From: Trinickia dinghuensis
Lineage (GTDB): Bacteria; Pseudomonadota; Gammaproteobacteria; Burkholderiales; Burkholderiaceae
NCBI RefSeq assembly: GCF_003367175.1
Contig: NZ_QRGA01000023.1
Span: 37,232-101,231 of the forward strand
Length of the DNA stretch: 64,000 bases
Direction: 5' to 3'
Of the stretch, positions 30,496-39,154 are shown piece after piece (within the stretch, counting starts at the first letter, position 1; the number at the start of each line of letters is the position of its first letter). The position numbers were made by a program, and so were the translations under genes. Under the pieces are notes generated by a model that was not told the DNA's origin, searched no databases, and was given only the letters and a program-made list of their open reading frames with translations.

Positions 30496-31122
30496 ATGCA
30501 AGGTCCGACCGCCGATGTTCGCCTGATCACGGTCAAGCTCGAGACGCTCCGGCCCACGCAAGTCACGGTGGGCTATCACGAGGTCGAGGTCAAGCGCGAG
30601 CACTGGAAGTCGCTCGACAAGAAGGGGCGCGCGCAGGCCATCTCGACGCATTGGTTTCCCGCCGTGCTCGGCCCCGAGCGGCAACACTTCATCGTCGATC
30701 ACCACCATCTCGGGCTCGCCTTGGTCGAAGAAGGCGTCAGCGAGGTCCAGCTGATGGTGCAGCGCGACCTCTCGTGGCTCGATCCCGTCATCTTCTGGCG
30801 CATGATGGAGCACTGCCAGTGGGTGCATCCGTTCGGCGCGGACGGCACGCGGTGCGACTACGACGATCTGCCCAAAACGTTGACCGAACTCGTCGACGAT
30901 CCCTATCGCAGCCTGGCGGGGGCCTTGCGTCACGTGGGCGGCTATGCGAAAGACATGGCGCCGTTCAGCGAATTTCTTTGGGCCGACTATCTGCGTCCGA
31001 GGATTCCCGAAAAGCGCGTGCGCAAGGATTTCGACAAGGCCCTGGCGGCGGCGCTCGCCTGCGCGCACGATCACGAGGCGCGCTACTTGCCGGGCTGGGC
31101 GGGCAAAACCGCGGCACGCTGA
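30496..31122 (+). CDS. ParB-like nuclease-fold protein (ParBc_2 type)
   Basis: 208 residues. It looks like the putative ParB-like family found as single-domain proteins: TVKLETLRPTQVTVGYHEV at the N-terminus, HFIVDHHHLGLALVEEG in the ParB-like core and a helical C-terminus with RPRIPEKRVRKDF. It lacks the helix-turn-helix and CTP motif of chromosome-partitioning ParB, and no parA is nearby, so a role in partitioning is not supported. The ATG at 30496 follows a strong AAGGGGGG ribosome site; an in-frame GTG 30 bases upstream is less likely. The function is unknown. Confidence 0.8.
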   Translation: MQGPTADVRLITVKLETLRPTQVTVGYHEVEVKREHWKSLDKKGRAQAISTHWFPAVLGPERQHFIVDHHHLGLALVEEGVSEVQLMVQRDLSWLDPVIFWRMMEHCQWVHPFGADGTRCDYDDLPKTLTELVDDPYRSLAGALRHVGGYAKDMAPFSEFLWADYLRPRIPEKRVRKDFDKALAAALACAHDHEARYLPGWAGKTAAR

Positions 31123-31123
31123 T

Positions 31124-31153
31124 TTCCACCTCGCTTCCACCTCGCTTCCACCT
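31124..31153 (+). repeat. Tandem 11-bp repeat before the SulP gene
   Basis: The unit TTCCACCTCGC occurs twice in full and a third time in part, filling the gap between the ParB-like stop and the SulP start. It may affect the spacing or ribosome access of the SulP gene, and slipped-strand changes in copy number are possible. Confidence 0.7.
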
Positions 31154-31166
31154 GGGGCTCGAGGCT

Positions 31167-32894
31167 ATGACGATCGATACGGGGCACGCAGCCGCCGCGC
31201 ATCTGCAGGATCCGTGTCAGTACGCACAGCCCGGCGCGCCGACGCCGCCGGCGCAGCGCGCCGTGAAGGACGCGCTCGCCGGGATGTCGATCGCCGGTTT
31301 GCTGCTGCCTGAAGCCGTCGCCTACTCGGGCATCGCCAATATGCCGCCGCAAGCCGGCGTCGTCGCGCTGCTCGCGGGGCTGACCGTCTATGCCTTGCTC
31401 GGGCGCAGCCGTTTTGCCATCGTTTCGTCCACTTCGTCGTCGGCGGCCGTGCTCGCGGCTACCGTCGGCGCGCAAGCGGGCGGCGGTGCCGCGGCGCACC
31501 TCGCCTATGCGGCCGCGCTCGTTTGCGCGACCGGCATTCTGTTCGTGCTCGCGGGCTGCGCACGGCTGGGCGGCATGTCCGACTTCGTCGCCAAGCCCGT
31601 GCTGCGCGGCTTTGCGTTCGGGCTCGCGCTGACCATCGCCGTCAAACAGCTGCCGACCATTCTCGGCGTCTCGTCGCACTACGGCGACGTGCCCCGCATG
31701 GCGTTCGATCTCGCGCGCCAGCTCTTCGCCTGGAACCCGCACAGCGTCGCCGTGGGGGGCATCGCGCTCGCCATCCTGTTTGCGCTGGGCCGCAGCGCGC
31801 GCATCCCCGCGACGCTCGTCGTCATCGTGCTCGGCATCGGTGCGGGGTACTTCATCGATTGGCATAGCTGGGGCATGACCGTCGTCGGCGCGATCGACGT
31901 GCAGGACGTCCGCTTCGGGCTGCCCGCGTTCGCGCGCACGCAATGGCTGCAGACGATCGAACTCGGCTTCGCGCTGATGCTGATCCTCTATGCGGAGTCG
32001 TACGGCTCGATCCGCAGCTTCGCGCTCAAGCACGGCGACCCGATGTCGGCCAATCGCGATCTCGTCGCGCTCGGCGGCGCGAACCTCGTCTCGGCGCTGC
32101 TGCAGGGGATGCCCGTCGGCGCGGGGTACTCGGCTTCGTCGGCCAACGAAGCGGCCGGTGCGCAGACGCGCTGGGCGGGGCTCGTCGCCGCGATCGTAGT
32201 CGGTTTGATCGTGCTTTTCCTACGGCCGCAGCTCGCCCGCATTCCCGAGCCCGTGCTCGCGGCCATCGTCATCTACGCCGTCAGCCATTCGCTGCATCCG
32301 GACGTGTTTCGGCCCTACATCGTTTGGCGCCGCGACCGGCTGTTGACGGCCGCGGCGCTCTTGGCCGTGCTCCTGCTCGGCGTGCTGCACGGCCTGCTCG
32401 TCGCGATCGGGGTGAGCCTGCTGCTGACGCTGCGCAATTTCTCGGTGCCGATGGTGAGCGTGCTCGGTCGCCTGCGCGACAGCCACGATTTCGTCGACCT
32501 GTCGAAGCATGCCGATGCGCGGCCCGTCGACGGCGTCATGATCCTGCGTCCCGAAGAGCCGCTGTTCTTCGCGAACGCCGATCGCGTGCTCAGCGAGGCG
32601 CGCAAGCTCATCGGCGCGCAGGCAAGCGTGCCCGGCACGGTGATGCTGAGCTTGGAGGAAACACCCGACGTCGACAGTACGTCGATCGAGGCGCTGCGCA
32701 TCTTTTCCGCCGAGTTGCGCGCGCATGGCGAGCGGCTTGTACTCGTGCGCTTAAAGCCGCGCGTGCTCGAGGTGCTCGGCCGCGCCGCCGACGAAACGCT
32801 GCCGCGTGATGCGCTCCATGAACTTAGCGTCGACGAGTGCGTACAATCGGTGCTGGCGCAACTACCCCGCTTGCAAGTGCCGCAGCAGGGCTGA
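31167..32894 (+). CDS. SulP family anion transporter with STAS domain
   Basis: 575 residues. The membrane part (about residues 30-420) has the SulP opening DALAGMSIAGLLLPEAVAYS and many hydrophobic helices. The C-terminal 130 residues form a STAS domain with GVMILRPEEPLFFANAD and the phospho-acceptor-like region LEETPDVDSTSIEALR. Members move sulfate, bicarbonate or dicarboxylates; the substrate cannot be read here. The ATG at 31167 was chosen; the frame stays open far upstream but overlaps the ParB-like gene. Confidence 0.92.
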   Translation: MTIDTGHAAAAHLQDPCQYAQPGAPTPPAQRAVKDALAGMSIAGLLLPEAVAYSGIANMPPQAGVVALLAGLTVYALLGRSRFAIVSSTSSSAAVLAATVGAQAGGGAAAHLAYAAALVCATGILFVLAGCARLGGMSDFVAKPVLRGFAFGLALTIAVKQLPTILGVSSHYGDVPRMAFDLARQLFAWNPHSVAVGGIALAILFALGRSARIPATLVVIVLGIGAGYFIDWHSWGMTVVGAIDVQDVRFGLPAFARTQWLQTIELGFALMLILYAESYGSIRSFALKHGDPMSANRDLVALGGANLVSALLQGMPVGAGYSASSANEAAGAQTRWAGLVAAIVVGLIVLFLRPQLARIPEPVLAAIVIYAVSHSLHPDVFRPYIVWRRDRLLTAAALLAVLLLGVLHGLLVAIGVSLLLTLRNFSVPMVSVLGRLRDSHDFVDLSKHADARPVDGVMILRPEEPLFFANADRVLSEARKLIGAQASVPGTVMLSLEETPDVDSTSIEALRIFSAELRAHGERLVLVRLKPRVLEVLGRAADETLPRDALHELSVDECVQSVLAQLPRLQVPQQG

Positions 32895-32988
32895 CCTGAC
32901 CCGGGCTGGCTCGGCGCTTTCGACGCATCCCTCCGCCTCACCTCACATTGCCTTATCCGTTTCCCCTTCCACAAGGAACGATCCGCCT

Positions 32989-33318
32989 ATGAAGATGAGC
33001 GATATCCCCTTCGGCGTGACCGACTGGTCCGACGTCGAACCCGAACCGCATCCCGGCGATTCCGGCACGGCTTACTGGCGCACGCGCAAATTCGGCGACA
33101 TCCGCGTCCGGCAAGTCGAATACACCCCCGGCTACCTGGCCGATCACTGGTGCGTGAAAGGGCACATCCTTTACGTGCTCGACGGCGAACTGCACACCGA
33201 ACTCGAGGACGGCCGCCGTTTCGTGCTGAAGGCGGGGCAGAGCTATCAGGTCGCCGATGGGGCCGAGCCGCATCGTTCGAGCACGCCCGTCGGGGCCAAG
33301 TTGTTCATCGTGGATTGA
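32989..33318 (+). CDS. Small cupin-fold protein (DHCW-motif type)
   Basis: 109 residues, a single cupin barrel. The region LADHWCVKGHILYVLDGEL carries the DHxC-type motif of the DHCW cupin group, with possible metal ligands His, Cys and His. GQSYQVADGAEPHRSS forms the second cupin half. No substrate is known for this group. A good ribosome site (AAGGAA) precedes the ATG. The 212-base gap after it shows no further gene. Confidence 0.85.
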   Translation: MKMSDIPFGVTDWSDVEPEPHPGDSGTAYWRTRKFGDIRVRQVEYTPGYLADHWCVKGHILYVLDGELHTELEDGRRFVLKAGQSYQVADGAEPHRSSTPVGAKLFIVD

Positions 33319-33530
33319 CGATCGACATGGTTCGCCGGCGTTGGCGGCGAGCCTTGCACGGCGATTGCGGCGAAGCGATTTTCATCGCGGCGATGAAACT
33401 GTAAAGCCGCGCCGATGCTGTTTCCGGCGCGCGCGAGCCGCGATGATGCGGATCAACGGAGCGGTGCCGCGGGGGAAACGACCCGCGCGCTGCCGCTCCC
33501 CCGCCACCGAAAATCAAGGAGCCCGCCGCC

Positions 33531-34544
33531 ATGAAAGCCGTTGCCTACTACCGCAATCTGCCGATCGACAATCCCGAATCGCTCGTCGATATCGAACTGC
33601 CCGATCCGCAGCCGGGGCCGCGCGATTTGCTCGTCGAGGTGCGGGCCGTTTCGGTCAATCCCGTCGACGTGAAAGTGCGCGCGGGCGCCGCGCCCGAGCA
33701 GGGCCAGCCGAAGGTCATCGGCTGGGATGCGGCCGGCGTCGTGCGTGCGGTCGGCGCCGACGTGACGCTGTTCCGGCCCGGCGACAAGGTCTGGTATGCA
33801 GGCTCGCTCCTGCGCCCCGGCACGAACAGCGAGCTGCATCTCGTCGACGAGCGCATCGTCGGCCACATGCCACACTCGCTCGACTTCGCTCATGCTGCAG
33901 CGCTGCCGCTGACGTCGATCACGGCTTGGGAGCTGCTCTTCGACCGCCTGCGGGTGCCGGAAGGCCAAACGCCGACGGGCCGATCGCTGCTCGTAATCGG
34001 CGCGGCGGGCGGCGTCGGCTCGATTCTCGTGCAGCTCGCACGCCAGTTGACCGGGCTGACCGTCATCGGCACGGCCTCGCGCCCCGAAACGGCCGAGTGG
34101 GTGCGCGAGTTGGGCGCGCATCACGTCATCGACCATACGAAGCCGCTCGCCGAAGAACTCAAGCGGATCGGCGTCGACACGGTCGATTATGTCGCGAGCC
34201 TGACGCATACCGATACACACTTTCCGCAGATCGTCGAAGCGATCAAGCCTCAGGGCAGTTTGGCGCTGATCGACGATCCCGAGGCGCTCGACGTCCGGCA
34301 GCTGAAGCGCAAGAGCGTGTCGCTGCATTGGGAGTTCATGTTCACGCGCTCGATGTTCGGCACGCCCGATCAAGTCGCCCAGCACGAATTGCTCGATCGC
34401 GTGGCGGCCCTCATCGATGCGGGTACGCTGCGCACGACGCTGGCCGATCACTTCGGCAAGATCGACGTGGCGAACTTGAAGCGTGCGCATGCGCTGCTCG
34501 AGAGCAATCGCGCGCGCGGCAAGATCGTGTTGGAAGGATTTTAA
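33531..34544 (+). CDS. Zinc-type alcohol dehydrogenase-like (MDR) oxidoreductase
   Basis: 337 residues, a medium-chain dehydrogenase/reductase. The N-terminal GroES-like domain has SVNPVDVKVRAG; the Cys/His catalytic zinc ligands of true alcohol dehydrogenases are absent, so a quinone-oxidoreductase-like activity is more likely. The Rossmann motif GAAGGVGSILVQLARQL near residue 160 binds NADPH. The C-terminus (LKRAHALLESNRARGKIVL) is typical. It matches the zinc-binding alcohol dehydrogenase family TIGR02817. AAGGAG lies upstream of the ATG. Confidence 0.92.
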   Translation: MKAVAYYRNLPIDNPESLVDIELPDPQPGPRDLLVEVRAVSVNPVDVKVRAGAAPEQGQPKVIGWDAAGVVRAVGADVTLFRPGDKVWYAGSLLRPGTNSELHLVDERIVGHMPHSLDFAHAAALPLTSITAWELLFDRLRVPEGQTPTGRSLLVIGAAGGVGSILVQLARQLTGLTVIGTASRPETAEWVRELGAHHVIDHTKPLAEELKRIGVDTVDYVASLTHTDTHFPQIVEAIKPQGSLALIDDPEALDVRQLKRKSVSLHWEFMFTRSMFGTPDQVAQHELLDRVAALIDAGTLRTTLADHFGKIDVANLKRAHALLESNRARGKIVLEGF

Positions 34545-34624
34545 GGGATTGAACGCCGAGACGCGCTGGAAGCACTTTAGAAGCGGGCGGCCGATGCGGT
34601 AACCGGCCGTCGCGAATCGAATCG

Positions 34625-34654
34625 AAGCGGGGCACGCGAGCGCATGCCCCGCTT
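34625..34654. terminator. Bidirectional terminator between the MDR oxidoreductase and tssL
   Basis: AAGCGGGGCA and TGCCCCGCTT form a perfect 10 bp stem around a 10-base loop, followed by TCGTTCGTTT on the plus strand. The genes on both sides converge here. It marks the left boundary of the T6SS cluster. Confidence 0.75.
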
Positions 34655-34662
34655 TCGTTCGT

Positions 34663-35445
34663 TTACGGCAGCGAAATCGTGAGATTGGCTGAATCCGCTT
34701 CGGGCTGCACGAGCTGCGAGTAGGGCGCGAGCGTGTGCATCGTCGAATTGCGCAGGTAGGTGTTGAGCCCGAAATAGGCCCCGAGTCCGACTAGCGCGAA
34801 GACGGCGCCGATCGTCCACAGCGGCAATTCATGCTTGAGACGGTGCGCGATCTGATCGGGCAGCGGCCAATGCGGCGCGAACGGCGCGCGCTTGCCTTTC
34901 ATCTGAGCGATTTCGTCGCCGAGCCGGCCCGTCAGGTAGGACAGCTTTTCAGGGCCCTCGAGCAGGTACTTCCCTTGGAAGCCGAGCAGCAGACACATAT
35001 GGAAGACCTCGAGCGACTGCAGCCGCGCGATGCCTTGGGCGCGGCACGTTTCGAGCAGCTCGAAGAACTTCTCGCCGGCCAGTTGTTCGCCGAACAGCGT
35101 GAGCTGCAGCGGGCGGCGCTCCCATTCGGCGCGGATCTTGAACGAAGAGGCGAGCACCGCTTCGTCGATGGCCGCGCAAAAAGCGAACTTCGACGCGTAG
35201 ACGTCGTCGGCCGGCGCGTTGAGCTTTTTCGCGCCGCGTTCGAAATCGGCGAGAAACGCCTGCACGCGGCCGCCGAACTCGGACGCTTCCCCGGGCTCGC
35301 GCCCCTGCTTGAGCAGGAACACCATGAAAAAGCCGTCGTACAGCAGATCGCGCAGCGAGCGTGCTTGAAACGGTCCTTCGGTTGAAACCGAGGGCGGCGC
35401 GGACATCGGTGCGCCGGCACCGAACAGCGAAGGCATTTGACTCAA
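34663..35445 (-). CDS. tssL: T6SS inner-membrane protein TssL (DotU/IcmH)
   Basis: 260 residues. The cytoplasmic part has the DotU pattern: LRDLLYDGFFMVFLLKQG near residue 30, FAAIDEAVL-like (FCAAIDEAVLASSFKI) near 95, LEVFHMCLLLGFQGKY near 155. A C-terminal membrane helix (about 215-237, IGAVFALVGLGAYFGL) anchors it. There is no OmpA/peptidoglycan-binding extension; a separate OmpA-like gene lies at 48810. TssL joins TssM and TssJ in the trans-envelope complex. Its ATG overlaps the tssK stop. Confidence 0.95.
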   Translation of the reverse strand: MSQMPSLFGAGAPMSAPPSVSTEGPFQARSLRDLLYDGFFMVFLLKQGREPGEASEFGGRVQAFLADFERGAKKLNAPADDVYASKFAFCAAIDEAVLASSFKIRAEWERRPLQLTLFGEQLAGEKFFELLETCRAQGIARLQSLEVFHMCLLLGFQGKYLLEGPEKLSYLTGRLGDEIAQMKGKRAPFAPHWPLPDQIAHRLKHELPLWTIGAVFALVGLGAYFGLNTYLRNSTMHTLAPYSQLVQPEADSANLTISLP

Positions 35446-36788
35446 GATGTCACCGCGATGAGTTCGAGTTTCAGATCGTTGATACCGGACGGCGCGTAGA
35501 TCATCGCCGATTGCGCCTGCAGCATCCGGTCATAGAGGCTGCTGCGCGATTCGAACGCGAAATAGCAGGCGCCCGGCCGCACGGGCACGGCCGGCGGCAC
35601 TTGCGGCGTATAGACGAGGCGTACGCCCGGCATCGCCGACAGCACGAGCTTGTCGACATCGTCCGGTGCGCCCACCTTGAAGCGCGCGGGCACCGCATCG
35701 ACGAGTTCGACGGCGGGCATGTCGGCGGACACGGCAAGGAAGAAGGTTGTCTTCTCGTCGATCTTGCCCGAATCGAGCCGGCCGACGTGGAACGACGGAC
35801 GCACTTCATCGAGCGCGATTCCGAAGTAGCGCGTCGAAATGACCGTCTCGAGCAGATCGCGCACCATCGTATCGAGCAGCGCGAAGCCCGGGCCGGGATC
35901 GTCGTGCCGGTACGCGGGCAAATCGGCGAGCGCGTAGCGCTTCGAGAACGTCATCAACTGCCCGGCGAGCCGAAGCAGCTCCAGGAACAGGCGTTCGGGA
36001 TGCAGCGTGGGCTGCTGCAGCAAATGCACGAGCGAGGCCACCGCGCCGTTGGCCGTGTGCAGGAGCCAGAACGAGGCGATGTCGCCCGAACGGAATTCGA
36101 TGATGTTCTTCGTCGGCTCGCGGTGAAAACCGTACAGCGCACTGACTTTCGCCTGCAGCGCGTCGATGAGCTGGCGCAGCCGCTGATGGAGAATCGGCGA
36201 GGCCTCGACGGCCAAACACGGCGGCACGAAGGACTCGTCGAACTCGAACCCCGACGTGGCCGTGCGCCGCAAGCGCGCGAGCGGCACGGCCAGCAATTGC
36301 GCGCGCGGCTCGGTATGGCTGATCAGCTTCACGCGCGACTTGAGGAACGTCAGGTTCGCGACGGCCGCATCGGTGAACTGATCGGCGACGCTCGCCTGCT
36401 TGGACGCGTAGCGCGAGACGAACACTTCGGCGGCGTCGTCCGCGCAGTTGCCGCCCGTCTCGCGCAGCGGATGCAGCGCGAGATAGAACGTGAATTCGGC
36501 CACGCCCTCGGGCAGCGTATCGAGCGCGATCGACTGCGGCAGCTCGTCGGCCAGCGGCGCCGCGTAGAGCGAACCGTCGGGGAAGACGAGCGACAATTCC
36601 GAGACGCGCAGCAGATTGTTCGCGAGCGCGTCGGCATCGAACCGCACGCTGCGCACGCCCCAGTTGAACGGCTGAATCGCCCTGATCGATTCGAACAGCC
36701 GCGCCTCGTGATAGGCATCCTGTTGCTGGAAATGCTGGGGCCGCAGAAAAAGCCCCTCGCCCCAAAGCAATTTCGCCGAATAACTCAT
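35442..36788 (-). CDS. tssK: T6SS baseplate protein TssK
   Basis: 448 residues, full length for TssK, the trimeric adaptor joining the baseplate to the membrane complex. The conserved beginning MSYSAKLLWGEGLFLRPQHFQQQD is obvious. YAPSGINDLKLELIAV at the C-terminus is typical too. It lies between tssJ (91-base gap) and tssL (overlapping). Confidence 0.96.
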   Translation of the reverse strand: MSYSAKLLWGEGLFLRPQHFQQQDAYHEARLFESIRAIQPFNWGVRSVRFDADALANNLLRVSELSLVFPDGSLYAAPLADELPQSIALDTLPEGVAEFTFYLALHPLRETGGNCADDAAEVFVSRYASKQASVADQFTDAAVANLTFLKSRVKLISHTEPRAQLLAVPLARLRRTATSGFEFDESFVPPCLAVEASPILHQRLRQLIDALQAKVSALYGFHREPTKNIIEFRSGDIASFWLLHTANGAVASLVHLLQQPTLHPERLFLELLRLAGQLMTFSKRYALADLPAYRHDDPGPGFALLDTMVRDLLETVISTRYFGIALDEVRPSFHVGRLDSGKIDEKTTFFLAVSADMPAVELVDAVPARFKVGAPDDVDKLVLSAMPGVRLVYTPQVPPAVPVRPGACYFAFESRSSLYDRMLQAQSAMIYAPSGINDLKLELIAVTS

Positions 36789-36879
36789 CTGAATTCCGCC
36801 ATCAGGTTTTCATATATTGCGCGCATGGCCGCCATGACGGGCGGCGCGCTCGACCCGCGAGAGATCAAAGGCCTGCGCA

Positions 36880-37554
36880 CTAGCCGCAACTCACCGACGA
36901 GAGCAGATTGAGCCCTTGCAGCGGCAATTGCGGATCCGGCGAGATGACGGAGCCGGTCGCCACCGTCATCGCGCAGTTGTGAAGGCCGATCATTATGCCG
37001 GATTTCTCTGATTTAGCCGGATCGAACACGAATTTCCAACGTGAGAGCGCCGGGTCTCGAAACAAAGCCACGACACCGAACGCCTGAGCCTCGTGCGCGA
37101 CTTTTTCGGTGATTTGGTAATGCTGACCGGGAATCAGCGTCACCTCGCGCACGCTCAGTAAATCGGTGCCGAGCGTGCTCTTTTCCTTGGCCGGATCGGT
37201 AAACGTGTCGAACGGCGCCTGCTGGAACGAAGTCGGATCCTTCAATGCGTACAGCCGCACGACGAGCGCAAGCGGGTGGTCGTCGTTGGCCGCGTTCAGG
37301 TTCGATGCGGCCGCGAGCGTAAGCGGGACATTGCGCGGCGGCTTCTGCGAATCGGGCACGGGCGGCTTGCCGATGCCGCTCGCCTGCAGCGCCGTGGAGG
37401 CGGCTGCCCCGAGCAAGGTCACGCCCGCGGCGCAGCCGCCCAATAACGCGCACACGGCGAGCGGCCATGCCAGGCGCGACCAAAACCGATAACCGAAAGC
37501 TTTACGACTCACGCCGGCACCCCGTCCAAGTTGACGCATTACCCATCTATTCAT
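36880..37554 (-). CDS. tssJ: T6SS outer-membrane lipoprotein TssJ
   Basis: 224 residues. A hydrophobic signal ends in a lipobox (LLGGCAAG, Cys near residue 41). The mature part has the TssJ beta-sandwich pattern: NAANDDHPLALVVRLYAL, FQQAPFDTF and REVTLIPGQHYQI. It binds the TssM periplasmic domain. The signal is long from the ATG at 37554; a second in-frame ATG at 37539 (five codons later) would shorten it and may be the true start. It is divergent from the TPR lipoprotein across an AT-rich region. Confidence 0.93.
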   Translation of the reverse strand: MNRWVMRQLGRGAGVSRKAFGYRFWSRLAWPLAVCALLGGCAAGVTLLGAAASTALQASGIGKPPVPDSQKPPRNVPLTLAAASNLNAANDDHPLALVVRLYALKDPTSFQQAPFDTFTDPAKEKSTLGTDLLSVREVTLIPGQHYQITEKVAHEAQAFGVVALFRDPALSRWKFVFDPAKSEKSGIMIGLHNCAMTVATGSVISPDPQLPLQGLNLLSSVSCG

Positions 37555-37899
37555 GTCGAATTCGTGACGTCGCCGACTGTTTGCCGATTCCGATTGCCCG
37601 TCGATTGACGAGCAGCCGCCGCGACGATAACACGCTAAGCAACGTACAAGTTTGTCTAGTTCTCTAGTTCAAACGATAGGAAATTTTTTCCATATATAAA
37701 TTCATTTTGCATTGATTCGGAAATTATTTCAGCATCGGCTATCTGTGATATCACGGGCATTCAAATGTTAAGGATTCTGATTTGAAGCGGCCTAGTTGAA
37801 TTATCGAAAATTGGCCGGTACTATACGCGCGCACTCGCCGCAAAGCAAAGTTGCGGTTTCCCTCCAGCGAATTAATAAGCCGCCTGGCAGTAAAGAAGA
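37555..37899. other. AT-rich divergent control region of the T6SS
   Basis: The 345 bases between tssJ and the rightward T6SS block hold no gene. From about 37640 to 37830 the sequence is much richer in A and T than the rest of the window, with runs such as GGAAATTTTTTCC and ATATATAA. The rightward promoter lies at 37796-37824. Divergent T6SS operons are probably controlled from here, and such AT-rich DNA is a typical target of H-NS/MvaT-like silencers. Protein binding is an inference. Confidence 0.6.
37796..37824 (+). promoter_or_regulatory. Sigma-70 promoter of the rightward T6SS operon
   Basis: TTGAAT (37796-37801), 17 bases, TACTAT (37819-37824). Spacing is ideal and each box is one mismatch from consensus. 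It lies about 75 bases before the TPR lipoprotein start. Confidence 0.7.
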
Positions 37900-38568
37900 A
37901 TGATGAAACAACGACTTTTAAAATTGACCGCGGCGGCGCTCGTGAGCGCCGCGATGGTCGGCTGCGCGACGCAAAACGCGAGCACGCAACCCACTCCCGA
38001 AGCCTTCAACAAAGCGCTGGCCGACGCCGATGCCGTCGCCAAGGGCGGCGATCAGACGCGCGCCCTAGCGCTCTACGATCAGTTGACGAAGATGGATCCG
38101 ACGCGCGAGGAGCCGTGGTCGCGCATCGCGCAGATCCAGTTCCAGCAATCCCATTACGGCCAGGCCATCGTCGCGGCGCAAGAAGCGCTGCAGCGCGATC
38201 AGACCGACCGCGACGCGAAGAGCGTGCTGGCCGTGAGCGGCCTGCGCGTGGCGACCGAATCGCTGGGCCAGCTGCGGCAGGATTCGGCGCTCGCCGGCGA
38301 TGCGAAGTCGGATGCGCAGGTGCTCGCGCATCAGCTGCGCGAAACGCTCGGCGAAAGCACGCTGTTTCCGGAAGAAGTCGAGAAAAAGCCGGTCGTGAAG
38401 AAGCGCCGCTACGTGCGCCACCCCGTCGCCGCGCAAAAGCCGGCTGACAAAGTAGCGGAAAACGCCGAGGCCGCTCCGGCAGCTCCGGCGGCCCCGGCCA
38501 AGAGCGCCGCACCCGCGCAGCCGGCCAAGAGCGGCGGCGCATCCGATCCCTTCAGTGCGCTTCGCTGA
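37900..38568 (+). CDS. T6SS-associated TPR lipoprotein (TagM-like)
   Basis: 222 residues. A signal peptide with lipobox (AAMVGCAT, Cys near residue 23) is followed by TPR-like helices from about 45 to 150 (ALALYDQLTKMDPTREEPW, YGQAIVAAQEALQRDQTD). The C-terminal 70 residues are Lys/Ala/Pro-rich, possibly reaching into peptidoglycan. In Burkholderia T6SS-1 loci a lipoprotein called TagM sits at this place, before tssB; the match rests on position and domain make-up. Two adjacent ATGs could start it. Confidence 0.8.
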   Translation: MMKQRLLKLTAAALVSAAMVGCATQNASTQPTPEAFNKALADADAVAKGGDQTRALALYDQLTKMDPTREEPWSRIAQIQFQQSHYGQAIVAAQEALQRDQTDRDAKSVLAVSGLRVATESLGQLRQDSALAGDAKSDAQVLAHQLRETLGESTLFPEEVEKKPVVKKRRYVRHPVAAQKPADKVAENAEAAPAAPAAPAKSAAPAQPAKSGGASDPFSALR

Positions 38569-38605
38569 TCGGCCCATTTGATCCAGTCGCTTCGGGGAGC
38601 CAACG

Positions 38606-39136
38606 ATGGCGAAGAAGGAAAGCATTCAGAAACGCCTGCAAAAGGTGCGGCCGCCGCGCGTGCAGCTGACCTATGAAGTCGAGCGCGGCGACGCGATCGA
38701 AGTCAAGGAGCTGCCGTTCGTCGTGGGCGTGGTGGCCGATCTCGGCGGGCAGTCCGAGGTCGAGCAGCCGAAGCTGCGCGACCGCAAGTTCGTCAGCATC
38801 GATCGCGACAATTTCGACGACGTCATGAAAGGCGTCGAGCCGCGCGCCGCGTTCCAGGTCAAGAACGAGCTGACGAGCATCGGCGGTTCGTTCGGCGTCG
38901 ATCTGCGCTTCCGTTCGATGGACGATTTCGGGCCCGACGCGGTGGTCGAGCAGATCGAGCCGCTGCGGCGCTTGCTCGATGCGCGCACGAAGCTGGCCGA
39001 TCTGCGCAACAAGCTGGCCGGCAACGACAAGCTTGAAAGCCTGCTCAGCGAAGTGCTCGCCAACACGCAGCAGCTGCAGACGCTGGCCGGTGAAACGGGC
39101 GCGCGCGGCGATGGCGAAGACAAGCAAGACGAATAA
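38606..39136 (+). CDS. tssB: T6SS sheath small subunit TssB
   Basis: 176 residues, the VipA/TssB family, which forms the contractile sheath with TssC. It starts MAKKESIQKRLQKVRPPRV with LTYEVERG, then LPFVVGVVADLGG and RKFVSIDRDNFDDVM, all conserved. The C-terminal helix pairs with TssC. GGAG lies before the ATG and the gap to tssC is 18 bases, so the two are made together. Confidence 0.97.
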   Translation: MAKKESIQKRLQKVRPPRVQLTYEVERGDAIEVKELPFVVGVVADLGGQSEVEQPKLRDRKFVSIDRDNFDDVMKGVEPRAAFQVKNELTSIGGSFGVDLRFRSMDDFGPDAVVEQIEPLRRLLDARTKLADLRNKLAGNDKLESLLSEVLANTQQLQTLAGETGARGDGEDKQDE

Positions 39137-39154
39137 CGAAAGCGGGGTGTCAGC

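Noticed and set aside
33319..33530. Possible gene between the cupin and the MDR oxidoreductase
   Set aside because: Frames here only extend from neighbouring genes and lack ribosome sites.
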